This document shows positions 39,171 to 47,916 of a stretch of 64,000 nucleotides of DNA, one piece after another. Every line of letters begins with the position of its first letter. Within the stretch, counting starts at the first letter, position 1. This DNA comes from Streptomyces sp. HNM0574. Its GTDB lineage: Bacteria; Actinomycetota; Actinomycetes; Streptomycetales; Streptomycetaceae. The stretch is from the NCBI RefSeq assembly GCF_012726235.1, contig NZ_JAASAH010000001.1, forward strand, positions 744,001 to 808,000, in the 5' to 3' direction. Both the position numbers and the translations under genes were made by a program. Below the pieces are notes generated by a model. The model was not told the origin of the DNA and searched no databases. It saw only the letters and a list, made by a program, of their open reading frames with translations.

Positions 39171-39974
39171 CTCGTTCCCCTACCTCCGGTGGGGAGGCCC
39201 CGCCCTCGCGGCCCTCGCGCTCGCGAGGCGGCCTCGTCCGCTGCCCGGTCCGTCTGACGAGCACAGCTTACGGACTGCTTCCGTGTAGCGACGATAGGCC
39301 GCGCACGCGCCACTCGACGGGATGTCAGTGACAGGCGTGACGCGGGAGAACGCCGCCGCGCGCCTCACCTCGCACGCCGATCACGTCACGCTTGTCCCCA
39401 ATGCCCGGTCACAGCAGGCGTGTTGGCCCTCGCGCACGCCCCCGCGGGCACCACCGAAGCGCCCCCGGAGGCGCCCCCTTCCGGCCCGCCGAGGCCACAA
39501 CAGCCGGGCGCCGAGGGGGAGATGCGCCCCGCCGGACGGGCACGGTACGTGAGTGAAGTCACCCGTTCCGCATCCACCGGTGACTCGTTGCGAGGGCGCT
39601 GGGACGACTGTGGCCCCCCTGGCCGAAAGTCGTACACGGCCCCCGGCCGCCCGCCGGAAGTCGGACGCGGGCCCCTGCGCCGGAAGTCGGAGGCAGGCGG
39701 CTTCCCGGAGTCCCGCGCGCGGCCGGGAGCGGGCCCGTACGGTGGGTCCGGGCGTACGGACCGGGGGATACCCCGACCTTCCGGCGCCCCGGCCTCCACC
39801 CTGGGGAGTAGTCGGAGGGCACGGGAGTCATCCTCCGGGAGGCCCCGAAATCAGTACGCGGGCATGAGGGCGTCCCCGCCCGCGCGCGCCTAGTGTGGTG
39901 GCAAGCGGTGGGCGCAGCACTCGTCCCCCGAGGTCAGACGCCCGCCGCCCCAAGGACACGACAGGGAGCGGGCT
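39171..39974. other. 804-base intergenic region with direct repeats, no gene seen
   Basis: No open frame here has conserved composition. Three direct copies of GCC(G)(G/A)AAGTCG lie at 39622, 39653 and 39679 (spacings 31 and 26). They are about 300 bases upstream of the next plus-strand gene and about 480 from the kinase start. The region may hold the promoters of both genes, but none is clearly resolved. Confidence 0.5.
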
Positions 39975-40187
39975 ATGGCGGACACCGCACGGCGCACGGC
40001 ATCCAGGGTGCAGGAACGACTGGCGGCGCTCGCCGCCGTCGGCACCCGGCCGGGCAACGGCCACCGCCACCCGCTGGTGGCAGCCGCCATGGTGCTGCCC
40101 CTGGCCGTCGTGCTCGCCGTCGTCTTCGGAGCGGTGGACATGATGGCCAATCAGGCGTCGTCCGTGGCTGGACTGCTGGAGCGCTGA
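39975..40187 (+). CDS. Small membrane protein
   Basis: 70 residues with a basic N-terminal part (ARRTASRVQERLAALAAVG) and one hydrophobic segment at about 35-55 (VAAAMVLPLAVVLAVVFGAV). ATG follows GGGAG. No family recognised; probably a small single-span membrane protein. Two hairpins follow in the 320 bases before the next gene. Confidence 0.65.
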   Translation: MADTARRTASRVQERLAALAAVGTRPGNGHRHPLVAAAMVLPLAVVLAVVFGAVDMMANQASSVAGLLER

Positions 40188-40199
40188 GCGGCGCTCCGG

Positions 40200-40309
40200 A
40201 GCCCGGGAGAGCGGCCCGGGCTGGGGACATCCGGTCATCAACCCCGTGGGGACGGGGGTGCGGCGGACGGCATGGAGGCCCGGGCGGCTGGGGAGCTGCC
40301 CGGGCCTCC
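40200..40309 (+). terminator. Two GC hairpins after the small membrane gene
   Basis: AGCCCGGG / CCCGGGCT at 40200-40222 and a 12-base stem GGAGGCCCGGGC / GCCCGGGCCTCC at 40274-40309. Both lie between the small membrane gene and the APH-fold gene; the stretch from 40310 to 40507 shows no gene. Confidence 0.65.
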
Positions 40310-40507
40310 CGCATGTCCGACCCCCGCACGGCAACCCGCCGCCCCCGCCCACCGATTGAGCCGCCGGCCCCTCCCGTGACCCCCGTCACGCCCCCCTCGC
40401 GCACCACTGCCCCCGCACCGCTGTCGGCGCCGCCGCGTACGATCGCTGCCGGTCGGGGGGAAGCACGAGCCGCGGGGCCCGGAGTCGCGCGCGTACGAGG
40501 GGGAACG

Positions 40508-41602
40508 GTGGAGCCGACGCTCACGGAGCAGCTGGCGGCGCTGGCGCGTGCCGCCACGCGCCCCGTCGTACTCGCCGACCGCCCCGACGGCACGGTCGTC
40601 CGCGTCGGAGAGGCGGTCGCCAAGGCCCACGCCCCCGGCACCGCCCCGGACGCACTGCGCCTCCGGCTCGCCGTGGCCGCCTCCCCGCTCCTCGCCGGCA
40701 CCCTGCTGCCGCCCCTCACCCCCGACGACGGGCCCGTCCCGCTCGCCGACGGCAGGCCCGCCAGCGTGTGGCCCCTCGGCAGCGCCGTCGACCCCGACAA
40801 CCCCGACTCCGCCCCCTGGGAGGCGGCCGGCGAACTCCTCGGCGAGCTCCACTCGGTCCCCCTGACGGCGCTCGCCCGCCAACTCGGCGCCCCCGTACCG
40901 CCGATGAGGGGCCCGGTGAAGGCGGCCACCGCCGTGGCGCGGATGCGCGCGGCCCTGCGCCACGGCCGCCCGTCCCCGGCGCACCTGGCCGCGGCCGAGG
41001 CCGCCGAGCGCGCCTGGTCCGGCCTCCCGCCCCGCTGCCGGGACGAGCACCCGGACGCACCCGGGGGAGCGGAGCACGGCCCGCACGGCTACCCGTACAC
41101 GGAGCGCCCGGTCCCCGCCGCGCTCTGTCACGGCGACTTCCACCTCGGCCAGCTCGTCCGTTGGCCCGCGCCGGACGGCCCGTGGCGCCTGATCGACATC
41201 GACGACCTCGGCACCGGCGACCCGGCCTGGGACCTGGCCCGCCCCGCCGCCTGGTTCGCGGCCGGCCTGCTGGCGCCCGAGGCGTGGAGCCGCTTCCTGG
41301 GCGCGTACCAGCGCACCCGCGGCACCGAGGGCGAGGACCCCTGGCCCGGACTCGACGCCCCCGCCCGGGCGTTGACGGTGCAGACGGTCGCGCTGGCCGT
41401 GACGAAGGCGCACACGGCCGGACGTCCCTTCGACGAGGCGGAGGAGGCGTGCGCCGATTCCTGCGCCCGTATCGCCGCGCTCACCCCGGAGCCCGCCCGG
41501 GAGTTGGCCCGTAGTCTGGAGAGCTGTGAGGCCGCCGGAGGCGATCCGGCGCCACGACGAGTGACACGGCCGGCCAACCGGCCGGTGGGAAGAGGGAACT
41601 GA
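40508..41602 (+). CDS. Aminoglycoside phosphotransferase-fold family protein
   Basis: 364 residues. The kinase-like fold is recognised by the Brenner-type LCHGDFHLGQLV (catalytic Asp) and the metal-binding RLIDIDDLGTGDPAWDLARP. The N-lobe is shorter and carries TVVRVGEAVAKAHAPG and then LGELHSVPLTAL. These proteins phosphorylate aminoglycosides, choline, fructosamine or maltose-like substrates; nothing local identifies which. GTG start after GGGGGAAC. Two bases before the next gene, so co-transcribed with the zinc-ribbon protein. Confidence 0.85.
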   Translation: MEPTLTEQLAALARAATRPVVLADRPDGTVVRVGEAVAKAHAPGTAPDALRLRLAVAASPLLAGTLLPPLTPDDGPVPLADGRPASVWPLGSAVDPDNPDSAPWEAAGELLGELHSVPLTALARQLGAPVPPMRGPVKAATAVARMRAALRHGRPSPAHLAAAEAAERAWSGLPPRCRDEHPDAPGGAEHGPHGYPYTERPVPAALCHGDFHLGQLVRWPAPDGPWRLIDIDDLGTGDPAWDLARPAAWFAAGLLAPEAWSRFLGAYQRTRGTEGEDPWPGLDAPARALTVQTVALAVTKAHTAGRPFDEAEEACADSCARIAALTPEPARELARSLESCEAAGGDPAPRRVTRPANRPVGRGN

Positions 41603-41604
41603 CA

Positions 41605-41934
41605 ATGCGTTGTCCCAAGTGCGGTGCGCCGATGCAGACGTTCAACCGCAGCGGAGTGCAGATAGAACAGTGCGGCGGTTGCCGGGGGATCTTCCTCGAC
41701 TACGGCGAGCTGGAGGCCCTGACCAACCTCGAGTCCCAGTGGCAGCAGCAGGCCCCGCCGCCCCCGCCCGCACCGCACGCCCCCGGCCCGGCGGCCCCGC
41801 CGCAGGCGTACCCCGCGGGCCCGGCCTGGGGCGCCGCACACCACGGCCACCACGGCCAGCCGCACTACGGGCACCACGGCCACCACGGTCACAAGGGCAA
41901 GCGCGGCTTCGGCCACATGCTCTTCTCCTCCTGA
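41605..41934 (+). CDS. TFIIB-type zinc-ribbon protein with His-rich tail
   Basis: 109 residues. The N-terminal zinc ribbon (MRCPKCGAPM, then EQCGGCRGIFLDYGEL) matches zf-TFIIB proteins with Cys-x2-Cys pairs. It is followed by Pro/Ala-rich sequence and a His/Gly-rich tail (HHGHHGQPHYGHHGHHGHKG) that could bind metal. Only two bases separate it from the APH-fold gene. A bidirectional hairpin ends the unit. Confidence 0.8.
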   Translation: MRCPKCGAPMQTFNRSGVQIEQCGGCRGIFLDYGELEALTNLESQWQQQAPPPPPAPHAPGPAAPPQAYPAGPAWGAAHHGHHGQPHYGHHGHHGHKGKRGFGHMLFSS

Positions 41935-42047
41935 CCGGGCCTGACGGGGGCCTGACCGGCCGGGCCCCCGTCCCCGTCCGCACCGCGTAAGCCGCCGCGT
42001 ACGGGGACGGGCCGCCGCTCACGCGCGACGGCCCCCGGGAACGCCGA

Positions 42048-42081
42048 AGGCCCCGGCCGCTGTGATCAGCGGCCGGGGCCT
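42048..42081. terminator. Bidirectional terminator between the zinc-ribbon gene and the tRNA cluster
   Basis: Perfect 15-base stem (42048-42062 with 42067-42081) around the loop TGAT. It serves both the plus-strand operon and the minus-strand tRNAs, which end just beside it. Confidence 0.8.
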
Positions 42082-42089
42082 CGTTGCTG

Positions 42090-42161
42090 TGGACGATACT
42101 GGGATTGAACCAGTGACCTCTTCCGTGTCAGGGAAGCGCTCTCCCGCTGAGCTAATCGTCC
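42090..42161 (-). tRNA. tRNA-Val(GAC), copy 1
   Basis: Minus strand 72 bases: acceptor GGACGAT / ATCGTCC with A as discriminator, D arm TAGCTCAGCGGGAGAGC, anticodon arm CTTCC-CTGACAC-GGAAG (anticodon GAC), T arm ACTGG-TTCAATC-CCAGT. CCA is not encoded. Last of the tRNA cluster on this strand. Confidence 0.95.
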
Positions 42162-42204
42162 TCATGTCCGCCGTGACGGACCGGACACCCTGGGGTGTCC
42201 GTCG

Positions 42205-42276
42205 TGCGCGATACTGGGATTGAACCAGTGACCTCTTCCGTGTCAGGGAAGCGCTCTCCCGCTGAGCTAATCGCGC
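42205..42276 (-). tRNA. tRNA-Val(GAC), copy 2
   Basis: Same body as copy 1 with a different acceptor stem (GCGCGAT / ATCGCGC). Anticodon loop CTGACAC, anticodon GAC. The acceptor difference is fully compensated, so the fold is kept. Confidence 0.95.
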
Positions 42277-42319
42277 GGGTCTCCGGCCGGAGCCGGGGTT
42301 CGGGTCCTCGCGGACCCAG

Positions 42320-42391
42320 TGGACGATACTGGGATTGAACCAGTGACCTCTTCCGTGTCAGGGAAGCGCTCTCCCGCTGAGCTAATCGTCC
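42320..42391 (-). tRNA. tRNA-Val(GAC), copy 3
   Basis: Sequence identical to copy 1 over the whole tRNA (acceptor GGACGAT / ATCGTCC, anticodon GAC). First of the three Val genes in transcription order. Confidence 0.95.
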
Positions 42392-42392
42392 T

Positions 42393-42466
42393 TGGAGGTG
42401 GAGACGGGATTTGAACCCGTGTACACGGCTTTGCAGGCCGTTGCCTCGCCTCTCGGCCACTCCACC
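42393..42466 (-). tRNA. tRNA-Cys(GCA)
   Basis: Acceptor GGTGGAG / CTCCACC with U discriminator; anticodon loop CTGCAAA (anticodon GCA). The 3' CCA is encoded (42393-42395 on the complementary strand). Only one base separates it from the Val copy 3. Confidence 0.95.
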
Positions 42467-42496
42467 TTGCGCGGGGATTCGGGAACCCCCACTCAG

Positions 42497-42569
<73 letters not shown>

Positions 42570-42746
42570 AGGTGTTGTCCTCCGGGGCGGCTGTGCGTCC
42601 CGGCGACGTGTTGAACTCTAGCGGATTCTGGTGCCAGCTCAAATTCCGTATCCGGACGAGCGGCCGGTCAGCGCGGTTGCCCCGCCGTTCACCCGTCCTG
42701 TGCGCGCCTGTTCACGGGCCCCGGGCCGGGCCGGTCCGCCGCCTCC

Positions 42747-42752
42747 TAGACT
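42747..42752 (+). promoter_or_regulatory. -10 element for leaderless pabB-like gene
   Basis: TAGACT ends seven bases before the GTG at 42760, so transcription would start at the start codon. No Shine-Dalgarno precedes the GTG. A -35 is not recognised. Confidence 0.5.
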
Positions 42753-42759
42753 CGCTTCC

Positions 42760-43872
42760 GTGTACGAGCCGTCCCCACTTGCCCGCTTCGGCGGCCTCCT
42801 TGCCACCGACCTCCGCGAGGTCACCGACGATCCCTCCGCGCTGGAGAAGGGCGGCTGGTGGGCGGTGGTCGCCGACTTCGAAGGCGGCCTGACCTGCGCC
42901 CGCTTCGGCGACGTACGCGAGAGCGCACGCGCCGGCGAGGAGGCGGGAGGCGGCGCCTGGCGCGGCCCCGCCCGCGCGGACTGGACCAGTTCCATGGACC
43001 GCGCCGCCTACACCGCGGGCGTGCGCCGCATACGCGAGCACATCGCGGACGGCGAGGTGTACCAGGCGAACCTCTGCCGCGTGCTGAGCGCGCCGCTGCC
43101 CGACCCGCGCCCCGAGTCCTCCGACGTCGACTCCCTCTCCGCGCTCCTGGAGAGCGGCAACCCCGCCCCGTACGCGGGCACCGTCCGGCTCCCGGCGCAC
43201 GGCGTCGAAGTCGCCACCGCCTCACCGGAGCTGTACCTGCGCCGGGACGGCCGCACCGTCGGCTCCGGCCCGATCAAGGGCACCGGCCGGACGGAGGCGG
43301 ACCTGCTGGAGAAGGACCACGCCGAGAACGTGATGATCGTGGACCTCGTCCGCAACGACCTCGGCCGCGTCTGCGCCACCGGCAGCGTCACCGTCCCCGC
43401 ACTCTGCGCGGTCGAACGGCACCCGGGCCTGGTCCATCTCGTCTCCACCGTGCGCGGGGAACTGGCGCGCGGTGCGGGCTGGGCCGATCTGCTGCGCGAG
43501 ACCTTCCCGCCCGGTTCGGTCACCGGCGCGCCCAAGTCCAGTGCCCTGCGCATCATCCGCGAGCTGGAGCCGTCCCCGCGCGGCCCGTACTGCGGCGGCG
43601 TCGGCTGGATCGACGCGGACCGCGGCACCGGCGAGCTGGCCGTCGGCATCCGCACGTTCTGGATCGAGCGGGACGCCCCCGGCGGCCCCGTCCTCCGCTT
43701 CGGCGCCGGCGCGGGGATCACCTGGGGGTCCGATCCCGAACGGGAGTGGGACGAGACAGAACTCAAGGCGTCCCGCCTGCTCGCGGTAGCGTCGGGCACG
43801 TACGCCGGACACGGCGCGGACCGGACGGAACCCGGGACACAACAGTGGGACGAGACGGAGGTGGGCCCGTGA
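42760..43872 (+). CDS. Chorismate-binding protein (aminodeoxychorismate synthase component I-like)
   Basis: 370 residues of the anthranilate synthase/PabB family. Chorismate-binding motifs: EVYQANLCRV, ASPELYL, GSGPIKGTGRT, NVMIVDLVRNDLGRV and PGSVTGAPK. This short form lacks the N-terminal subdomain of TrpE and fits PabB. With glutamine amidotransferase it converts chorismate to aminodeoxychorismate. The next gene (aminotransferase class IV, overlapping by GTGA) would release p-aminobenzoate. No PabA gene is visible here. Start GTG with a leaderless -10. Confidence 0.85.
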   Translation: MYEPSPLARFGGLLATDLREVTDDPSALEKGGWWAVVADFEGGLTCARFGDVRESARAGEEAGGGAWRGPARADWTSSMDRAAYTAGVRRIREHIADGEVYQANLCRVLSAPLPDPRPESSDVDSLSALLESGNPAPYAGTVRLPAHGVEVATASPELYLRRDGRTVGSGPIKGTGRTEADLLEKDHAENVMIVDLVRNDLGRVCATGSVTVPALCAVERHPGLVHLVSTVRGELARGAGWADLLRETFPPGSVTGAPKSSALRIIRELEPSPRGPYCGGVGWIDADRGTGELAVGIRTFWIERDAPGGPVLRFGAGAGITWGSDPEREWDETELKASRLLAVASGTYAGHGADRTEPGTQQWDETEVGP

Positions 43873-44690
43873 AGATCTGGCTCGACGGTGAACTGCGGGA
43901 CGCGGACAGCGCCCGGATCTCGGCGCTGGACCACGGACTGACCGTCGGCGACGGGGTGTTCGAGACGGTCCAGACCGGCGACGGCCGCCCGTTCGCGCTC
44001 AACCGCCACCTCGACAGGCTCGCCCGCTCCGCACGCGGCCTCGGCCTCCCCGAGCCCGACCGGGACGAGGTGCGCCGCGCCTGCGCCGCCGTCACCGAGG
44101 CGCTGCCCGTGCCGCTGGGCAGGCTCCGCATCACCTTCACCGGCGGCCTGGCGCCGCTCGGTTCGGGCCGCGGCGACGCCCCGCCCACCCTGCTCGTCGC
44201 ACACGACGAGGTGCACCGCCGCCCGGACACCACCGCCGTGATCACCGTCCCGTGGACGCGGAACGAACGCGGCGCCCTCACCGGCCTCAAGACCACCTCG
44301 TACGCCGAGAACGTCGTCGCCCTCGCCCGCGCGCACGAACAGGGCGCCACCGAGGCGCTGTTCGCCAACACCCGCGGCGAACTGTGCGAGGGCACCGGCT
44401 CCAACGTCTTCGTCGTCCTCGACGGCACCCTGTACACCCCGCCGCTCTCCTCCGGCTGCCTCGCGGGCATCACCCGCGCCCTCACCGTCGAGTGGACCGG
44501 CGCCCAGGAGGCCGTGCTCCCCTGGGACGTGCTGGAGCGCGCCGAGGAGATCTTCCTGACCTCCACGCTCCGCGACGTCCAGGCCGTGCGGCACGTCGAC
44601 GGCCGCCAACTCCCCGCCGCCCCGGGCCCGGTGACGGCCAAGGCCATGCGCGTCTTCGCCGAGCGCGCCGCCGCCGACCCGGAGCCGTGA
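43869..44690 (+). CDS. Aminotransferase class IV (aminodeoxychorismate lyase-like)
   Basis: 273 residues, fold type IV PLP enzyme. SALDHGLTVGDGVFETVQTG at the start, PLP lysine in GLKTTSYAENVVALA, and ELCEGTGSNVFVV with STLRDVQAV at the end. The context next to a PabB-like gene, with overlapping start, supports 4-amino-4-deoxychorismate lyase, which gives p-aminobenzoate and pyruvate. The same fold includes branched-chain and D-amino acid aminotransferases, so the role is contextual. Confidence 0.85.
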   Translation: MKIWLDGELRDADSARISALDHGLTVGDGVFETVQTGDGRPFALNRHLDRLARSARGLGLPEPDRDEVRRACAAVTEALPVPLGRLRITFTGGLAPLGSGRGDAPPTLLVAHDEVHRRPDTTAVITVPWTRNERGALTGLKTTSYAENVVALARAHEQGATEALFANTRGELCEGTGSNVFVVLDGTLYTPPLSSGCLAGITRALTVEWTGAQEAVLPWDVLERAEEIFLTSTLRDVQAVRHVDGRQLPAAPGPVTAKAMRVFAERAAADPEP

Positions 44691-44796
44691 GCCGGGGCGC
44701 ACGCGGGCGCCCCGCAGCGAGCGCGCGTACCGGGCGCGCGGGCGGACACTCCGCGCACGCGTGACGTACGGCCGCGCAGCCGGTAGAAATCAGTCG

Positions 44797-45642
44797 ATGA
44801 CGACCACGCTGCGACCCACAGGGCCCGAGGAACGCGAGGACGACGGCGCCCGCTCGCGCGCCTACGACATCTGCGTCAACAGCCGCCCCGTCGGCCTCGT
44901 CCGGCTCACCACCGACCCCGAGTACGGGCCGACGGTCGGCCGCATCGGGCAGCTCGTCGTCGAGGAGCGCGAGCGGAAACGCGGCCGCGGGTCCGTCGCC
45001 GCGCTCGCCGCCGAGGAGGTGCTGCGCGACTGGGGCTGCCGGCGCGCCGAGTGGGCCGTCCCGGCCCGCGCCGCCGCCGGGCTCCGCCTCGCCACGGCAC
45101 TCGGCTACCGGGAACGCAGCCGGCACATGCTGCACGAACTGCCGCCCCTCGACGAGCTCCCGGAGCTCCCCGCGAGCAGCACACCGCGCGCCATGGACGA
45201 GGCGGAGTTCACCGCCTGGCGGGAGTACGAGCGGGCCCAGTACGCCCGCGCGCTGGGGGAGCGCGGCGTCCCGGCCGACCAGGCCGAGGGGCGGGCCGAG
45301 GCCTCCGAACGCACCCGCTTCTCACGCGGGCTCGCCACCCCCGGCGTCGTCGTCCGCGTCCTCGCCCACGAGGGGACGGACGTCGGCCGGACCTGGCTCG
45401 ACCTGCGCCGCAGCCCGCGCGAGGACACCGACGCCTGGATCTTCAGCATCGAGGTCGACGAGCCGTACCGGGGCCGGGGCCACGGCCGGACGCTGATGCT
45501 CCTCGCCGAGCGCGAGGCGGCGGCAGCGGGCGCCGAGATCCTCGGACTCAACGTCCACGCCGACAACGAGCCCGCCCAGCGCCTCTACACGTCCCTCGGC
45601 TTCCGCACCGTGGAACACCACCTGTACAAGCCCCTGCTCTGA
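44797..45642 (+). CDS. GNAT family protein with two acetyltransferase modules
   Basis: 281 residues. The N-terminal half (about 15-125) is a weak GNAT module (GRIGQLVVEERERKRGRGSV, ALGYRERSRHMLHEL). The C-terminal half (about 150-281) is a complete one: FSIEVDEPYRGRGHGRTLMLL for acetyl-CoA and LNVHADNEPAQRLYTSLGF. This resembles the MshD-like tandem GNAT layout, though I do not claim mycothiol synthase. ATG 44797 is seven bases after TAGAAA (44784-44789), so leaderless; the upstream ATG is out of the promoter. Confidence 0.8.
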   Translation: MTTTLRPTGPEEREDDGARSRAYDICVNSRPVGLVRLTTDPEYGPTVGRIGQLVVEERERKRGRGSVAALAAEEVLRDWGCRRAEWAVPARAAAGLRLATALGYRERSRHMLHELPPLDELPELPASSTPRAMDEAEFTAWREYERAQYARALGERGVPADQAEGRAEASERTRFSRGLATPGVVVRVLAHEGTDVGRTWLDLRRSPREDTDAWIFSIEVDEPYRGRGHGRTLMLLAEREAAAAGAEILGLNVHADNEPAQRLYTSLGFRTVEHHLYKPLL

Positions 45643-45650
45643 GCCCGCCG

Positions 45651-45706
45651 GTCAGCTTCCTTCGCCGCCCAGCTGCGCGTCAGTTTCCCTCGCCGCCCAG
45701 CTGTGC
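45651..45706. repeat. 28-base tandem duplication at the end of the DsbA-like gene
   Basis: GTCAG(C/T)TTCC(T/C)TCGCCGCCCAGCTG(C/T)GC occurs at 45651 and again at 45679. On the minus strand the second copy holds the last codons and stop of the gene and the first is a downstream relic encoding a similar ending. Period 28 is not a multiple of three. Confidence 0.8.
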
Positions 45707-46222
45707 GTCGACGAGTTCCTCGATCCGCTCCCGCAGCCCCTCCTGGCTCTTGCTGCCGTCCAGCAGCTCGCCCGCGACGAGGTAGGTCGGCGTGCCGGTG
45801 ACCCCGAGTGCCTTGCCCTCGGCCTCGTCGGCGTCGACCATCAGCAGGTGCCGGCCGTCGATCAGCGAGGTCTCGAACTCGCCCGCGTCCAGGCCGAGTT
45901 CACGCGCCACCTCCAGCAGCAGCTTCTCGCCGCCCCTGGCGAGCTCGTCGACGCGTTCGAGGACGGCGGCCACGTAGGTGTCGCCCTTCCCCTGCATGTA
46001 CGCCTCCTCCGCCGCCTGCGCCGCGGTGTAGGCATGCTTGTGCTTGGCCAGCGGGAAGTGCCGCATCCGGATGTCCAGCCGGTCCCCGTACCGCTCGCGG
46101 AGCGCCCGCAGATCGGCGAGCGCGTCCCGGCAGTCGGGACACTGCAGCTCGCACCAGTAGTCGAGGACGGGGCGGACGGGGCGGGAGGAACCGGAGGGGC
46201 CGGCAGGGGAGGACTCGTTCAT
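45680..46222 (-). CDS. DsbA-family thioredoxin-fold protein
   Basis: 180 residues. The redox motif is CPDC in YWCELQCPDCRDALADL, with an extra Cys four residues before; then HFPLAKHKHAYTAAQAAEEAYMQGKGD and cis-Pro loop GVTGTPTYLVAG. It looks like the DSBA oxidoreductase (FrnE-like) group of cytoplasmic actinobacterial proteins, as no signal peptide is seen. Convergent with the tandem GNAT gene. Confidence 0.85.
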   Translation of the reverse strand: MNESSPAGPSGSSRPVRPVLDYWCELQCPDCRDALADLRALRERYGDRLDIRMRHFPLAKHKHAYTAAQAAEEAYMQGKGDTYVAAVLERVDELARGGEKLLLEVARELGLDAGEFETSLIDGRHLLMVDADEAEGKALGVTGTPTYLVAGELLDGSKSQEGLRERIEELVDAQLGGEGN

Positions 46223-46323
46223 GCCGCCCAGTGTCGCAGCGCGCGGCCCGTGCCCCGAAGCCGTACCCCGGGCCGTCGCGGAGGCCGTGGCCGATCCGTA
46301 CCGGAACGGTGCACGATGGAGGC

Positions 46324-46794
46324 ATGCTCACCACCACTGTCTGCGCCGCCCTCTCGGCAGCCGGTCTCGCCGTCGCCTTCCTGACGGCCTACCGCCGCCG
46401 CTTCACCGCTGCCACGCGCATCGCGGCGTTCGCCCTGGTGCCCGTCGGCCTGGCGATGTCCGGACTGATCGGGCTCGTGGGCCGGGTCGGACAAGCCGTG
46501 GGCTCCTGGGCCGCCGACCTCGTGCTCAAGCCCACCGTCTGGGCGGGCTTCGGGGTGCTGGCCCTCGCCGTCGTGCTGTACGTCGTCGCCCGCTTCGCCT
46601 CCCGCCGCGGCGCCTCCCGCGCCGACACCTCCGGGAAGGCCGCCACGCCGCAGGGCGTCACGGGCGCCTCCGCCGGAGCCCTGGCCACCCGGAAGGAGAG
46701 CACCCCCGCGGCCAAGCCCGGCAGCTCCGCCGGCTCCGGCGACGGGGACGACTTCTCCGACATCGAGGCGATCCTGAAGAAGCACGGCATCTGA
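46324..46794 (+). CDS. Conserved small membrane protein
   Basis: 156 residues with three hydrophobic segments (about 2-20, 33-58, 72-92) followed by a Ser/Ala/Gly-rich tail and a conserved-looking C terminus DDFSDIEAILKKHGI. The start has GGAGG just upstream (short spacing). The acidic end that names a helix (DIEAILKKHGI) is probably a cytoplasmic contact site. No family recognised. Confidence 0.7.
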   Translation: MLTTTVCAALSAAGLAVAFLTAYRRRFTAATRIAAFALVPVGLAMSGLIGLVGRVGQAVGSWAADLVLKPTVWAGFGVLALAVVLYVVARFASRRGASRADTSGKAATPQGVTGASAGALATRKESTPAAKPGSSAGSGDGDDFSDIEAILKKHGI

Positions 46795-46930
46795 CGCTTC
46801 CACCGCGCACCGGGGCAGACGCGTCCATACCACAGCGGCCGCCCCGGGCGCCCGAATCCGACCAACTCCCCGCCGGAACGAGCGTCTTGGCGGACGGCCC
46901 CTCCCGCGGCTGGGTCATGATCGCCGCGAG

Positions 46931-47158
46931 ATGGACATGCCGAACACCACCGTCGAACCCGCGGCACCCACCGCTCTCGACGGCCAGCCCGCCGCGCCCA
47001 GTGAGCCCCCCGCCTCCGTACCGCCCCCGCCCCCACAGGCCCCGCCCGAGCCGCGCGGCTGCCTCTACGCCCTGTCGCAACCGCCGCTGATGCTCTTCCT
47101 CTCGGTCATCGCCGTACTGCTCGCGGTGACCGGCGCCTACGACCTGTTCGTGCTCTGA
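46931..47158 (+). CDS. Small Pro-rich membrane protein
   Basis: 75 residues: a Pro/Ala-rich first half (PPPPPQAPPEP) and a single membrane helix at the C terminus (LMLFLSVIAVLLAVTGAYDLFVL). ATG 46931 or 46937 could start it; neither has a strong Shine-Dalgarno. Unknown function. Confidence 0.55.
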   Translation: MDMPNTTVEPAAPTALDGQPAAPSEPPASVPPPPPQAPPEPRGCLYALSQPPLMLFLSVIAVLLAVTGAYDLFVL

Positions 47159-47170
47159 CCGGACGGCCCG

Positions 47171-47764
47171 TCAGCGGGCCGGGGCACCGTCCCCGGAGGA
47201 CTCCCGCTGCCGTGCCCGGTACGCCGCGACGTGCAGCCGGTTCCCGCAGGTACGGCTGTCGCAGTAGCGCCGCGAACGGTTCCGCGAGAGGTCGACGAAC
47301 GCCCGCCCGCAGTCCGGCGCCGCGCACCGCCGCAGCCGGTCGCGCTCGCCGGAGACGATGACGAAGGCCATCGCCATCCCGCCGTCCGCGGCCAGCTGCT
47401 GGGCCAGCGAGGCGCCGGGCGCGAAGTGGTGCACGTGCCAGTCGTAGCCGTCGTGGTCGGTCAGCTGCGGCGTCGTCCCGGCCTCGGCGACCAGCGAGTT
47501 GATCAGCCCGGCGGCGGTCCGGGTGTCCGGCGCCGCGAACGCCTCGGCCAGACGCTCGCGCACCGCGCGCACCTCCCGCAGGTCGTCCTCGCCGAGCCTG
47601 CCGGAGTGGCTGATGCGGTTCCGCTCGACGTAGGCGCGCAGCTCCTCGACGGAGGTGAGCGTGTCGGGCGCCTCGCCGTCGGGCGCGGTGTTCAGCAGGT
47701 CGACCACGTCGTCGAGCGCCCACCGGGTGTCGTGATTGAGCTGCACGGGGTCGCTCCTCGGCAT
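47171..47764 (-). CDS. CGNR zinc-finger family protein (ABATE domain type)
   Basis: 197 residues. The C-terminal zinc finger CAAPDCGRAFVDLSRNRSRRYC, ending in CGNRLHVAAYRARQRE, is the CGNR motif. The N-terminal part (about 1-130) is the ABATE-like helical domain with GLINSLVAEAG. Members are putative stress-related transcription regulators. Ends 12 bases from the convergent small membrane gene. Confidence 0.88.
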   Translation of the reverse strand: MPRSDPVQLNHDTRWALDDVVDLLNTAPDGEAPDTLTSVEELRAYVERNRISHSGRLGEDDLREVRAVRERLAEAFAAPDTRTAAGLINSLVAEAGTTPQLTDHDGYDWHVHHFAPGASLAQQLAADGGMAMAFVIVSGERDRLRRCAAPDCGRAFVDLSRNRSRRYCDSRTCGNRLHVAAYRARQRESSGDGAPAR

Positions 47765-47879
47765 CGCGTCCGGGTCCGGTGCGCCCAGAGCCTAGCGCCT
47801 GCCCCGCGCCGCGGGCCCCGCCCGTCACCCGGCGCGAGCGGCCCCGCGCGCACGGTCGCGCCCGGGGCCGCACACGACG

Positions 47880-47916
47880 AAGCCGCCGCCGCGCTGTGCA
47901 GGCGCGGCGGCGGCTT
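47880..47916 (-). terminator. Terminator after ssgB
   Basis: Perfect 15-base stem AAGCCGCCGCCGCGC / GCGCGGCGGCGGCTT around a 7-base loop, about 90 bases past the ssgB stop on the minus strand. Confidence 0.75.

Noticed and set aside
39420..39893. 157-codon frame in the gap upstream of the small membrane gene
   Set aside because: Ser/Arg/Gly/Pro-rich with no family match or ribosome binding site; looks like GC-rich random sequence.
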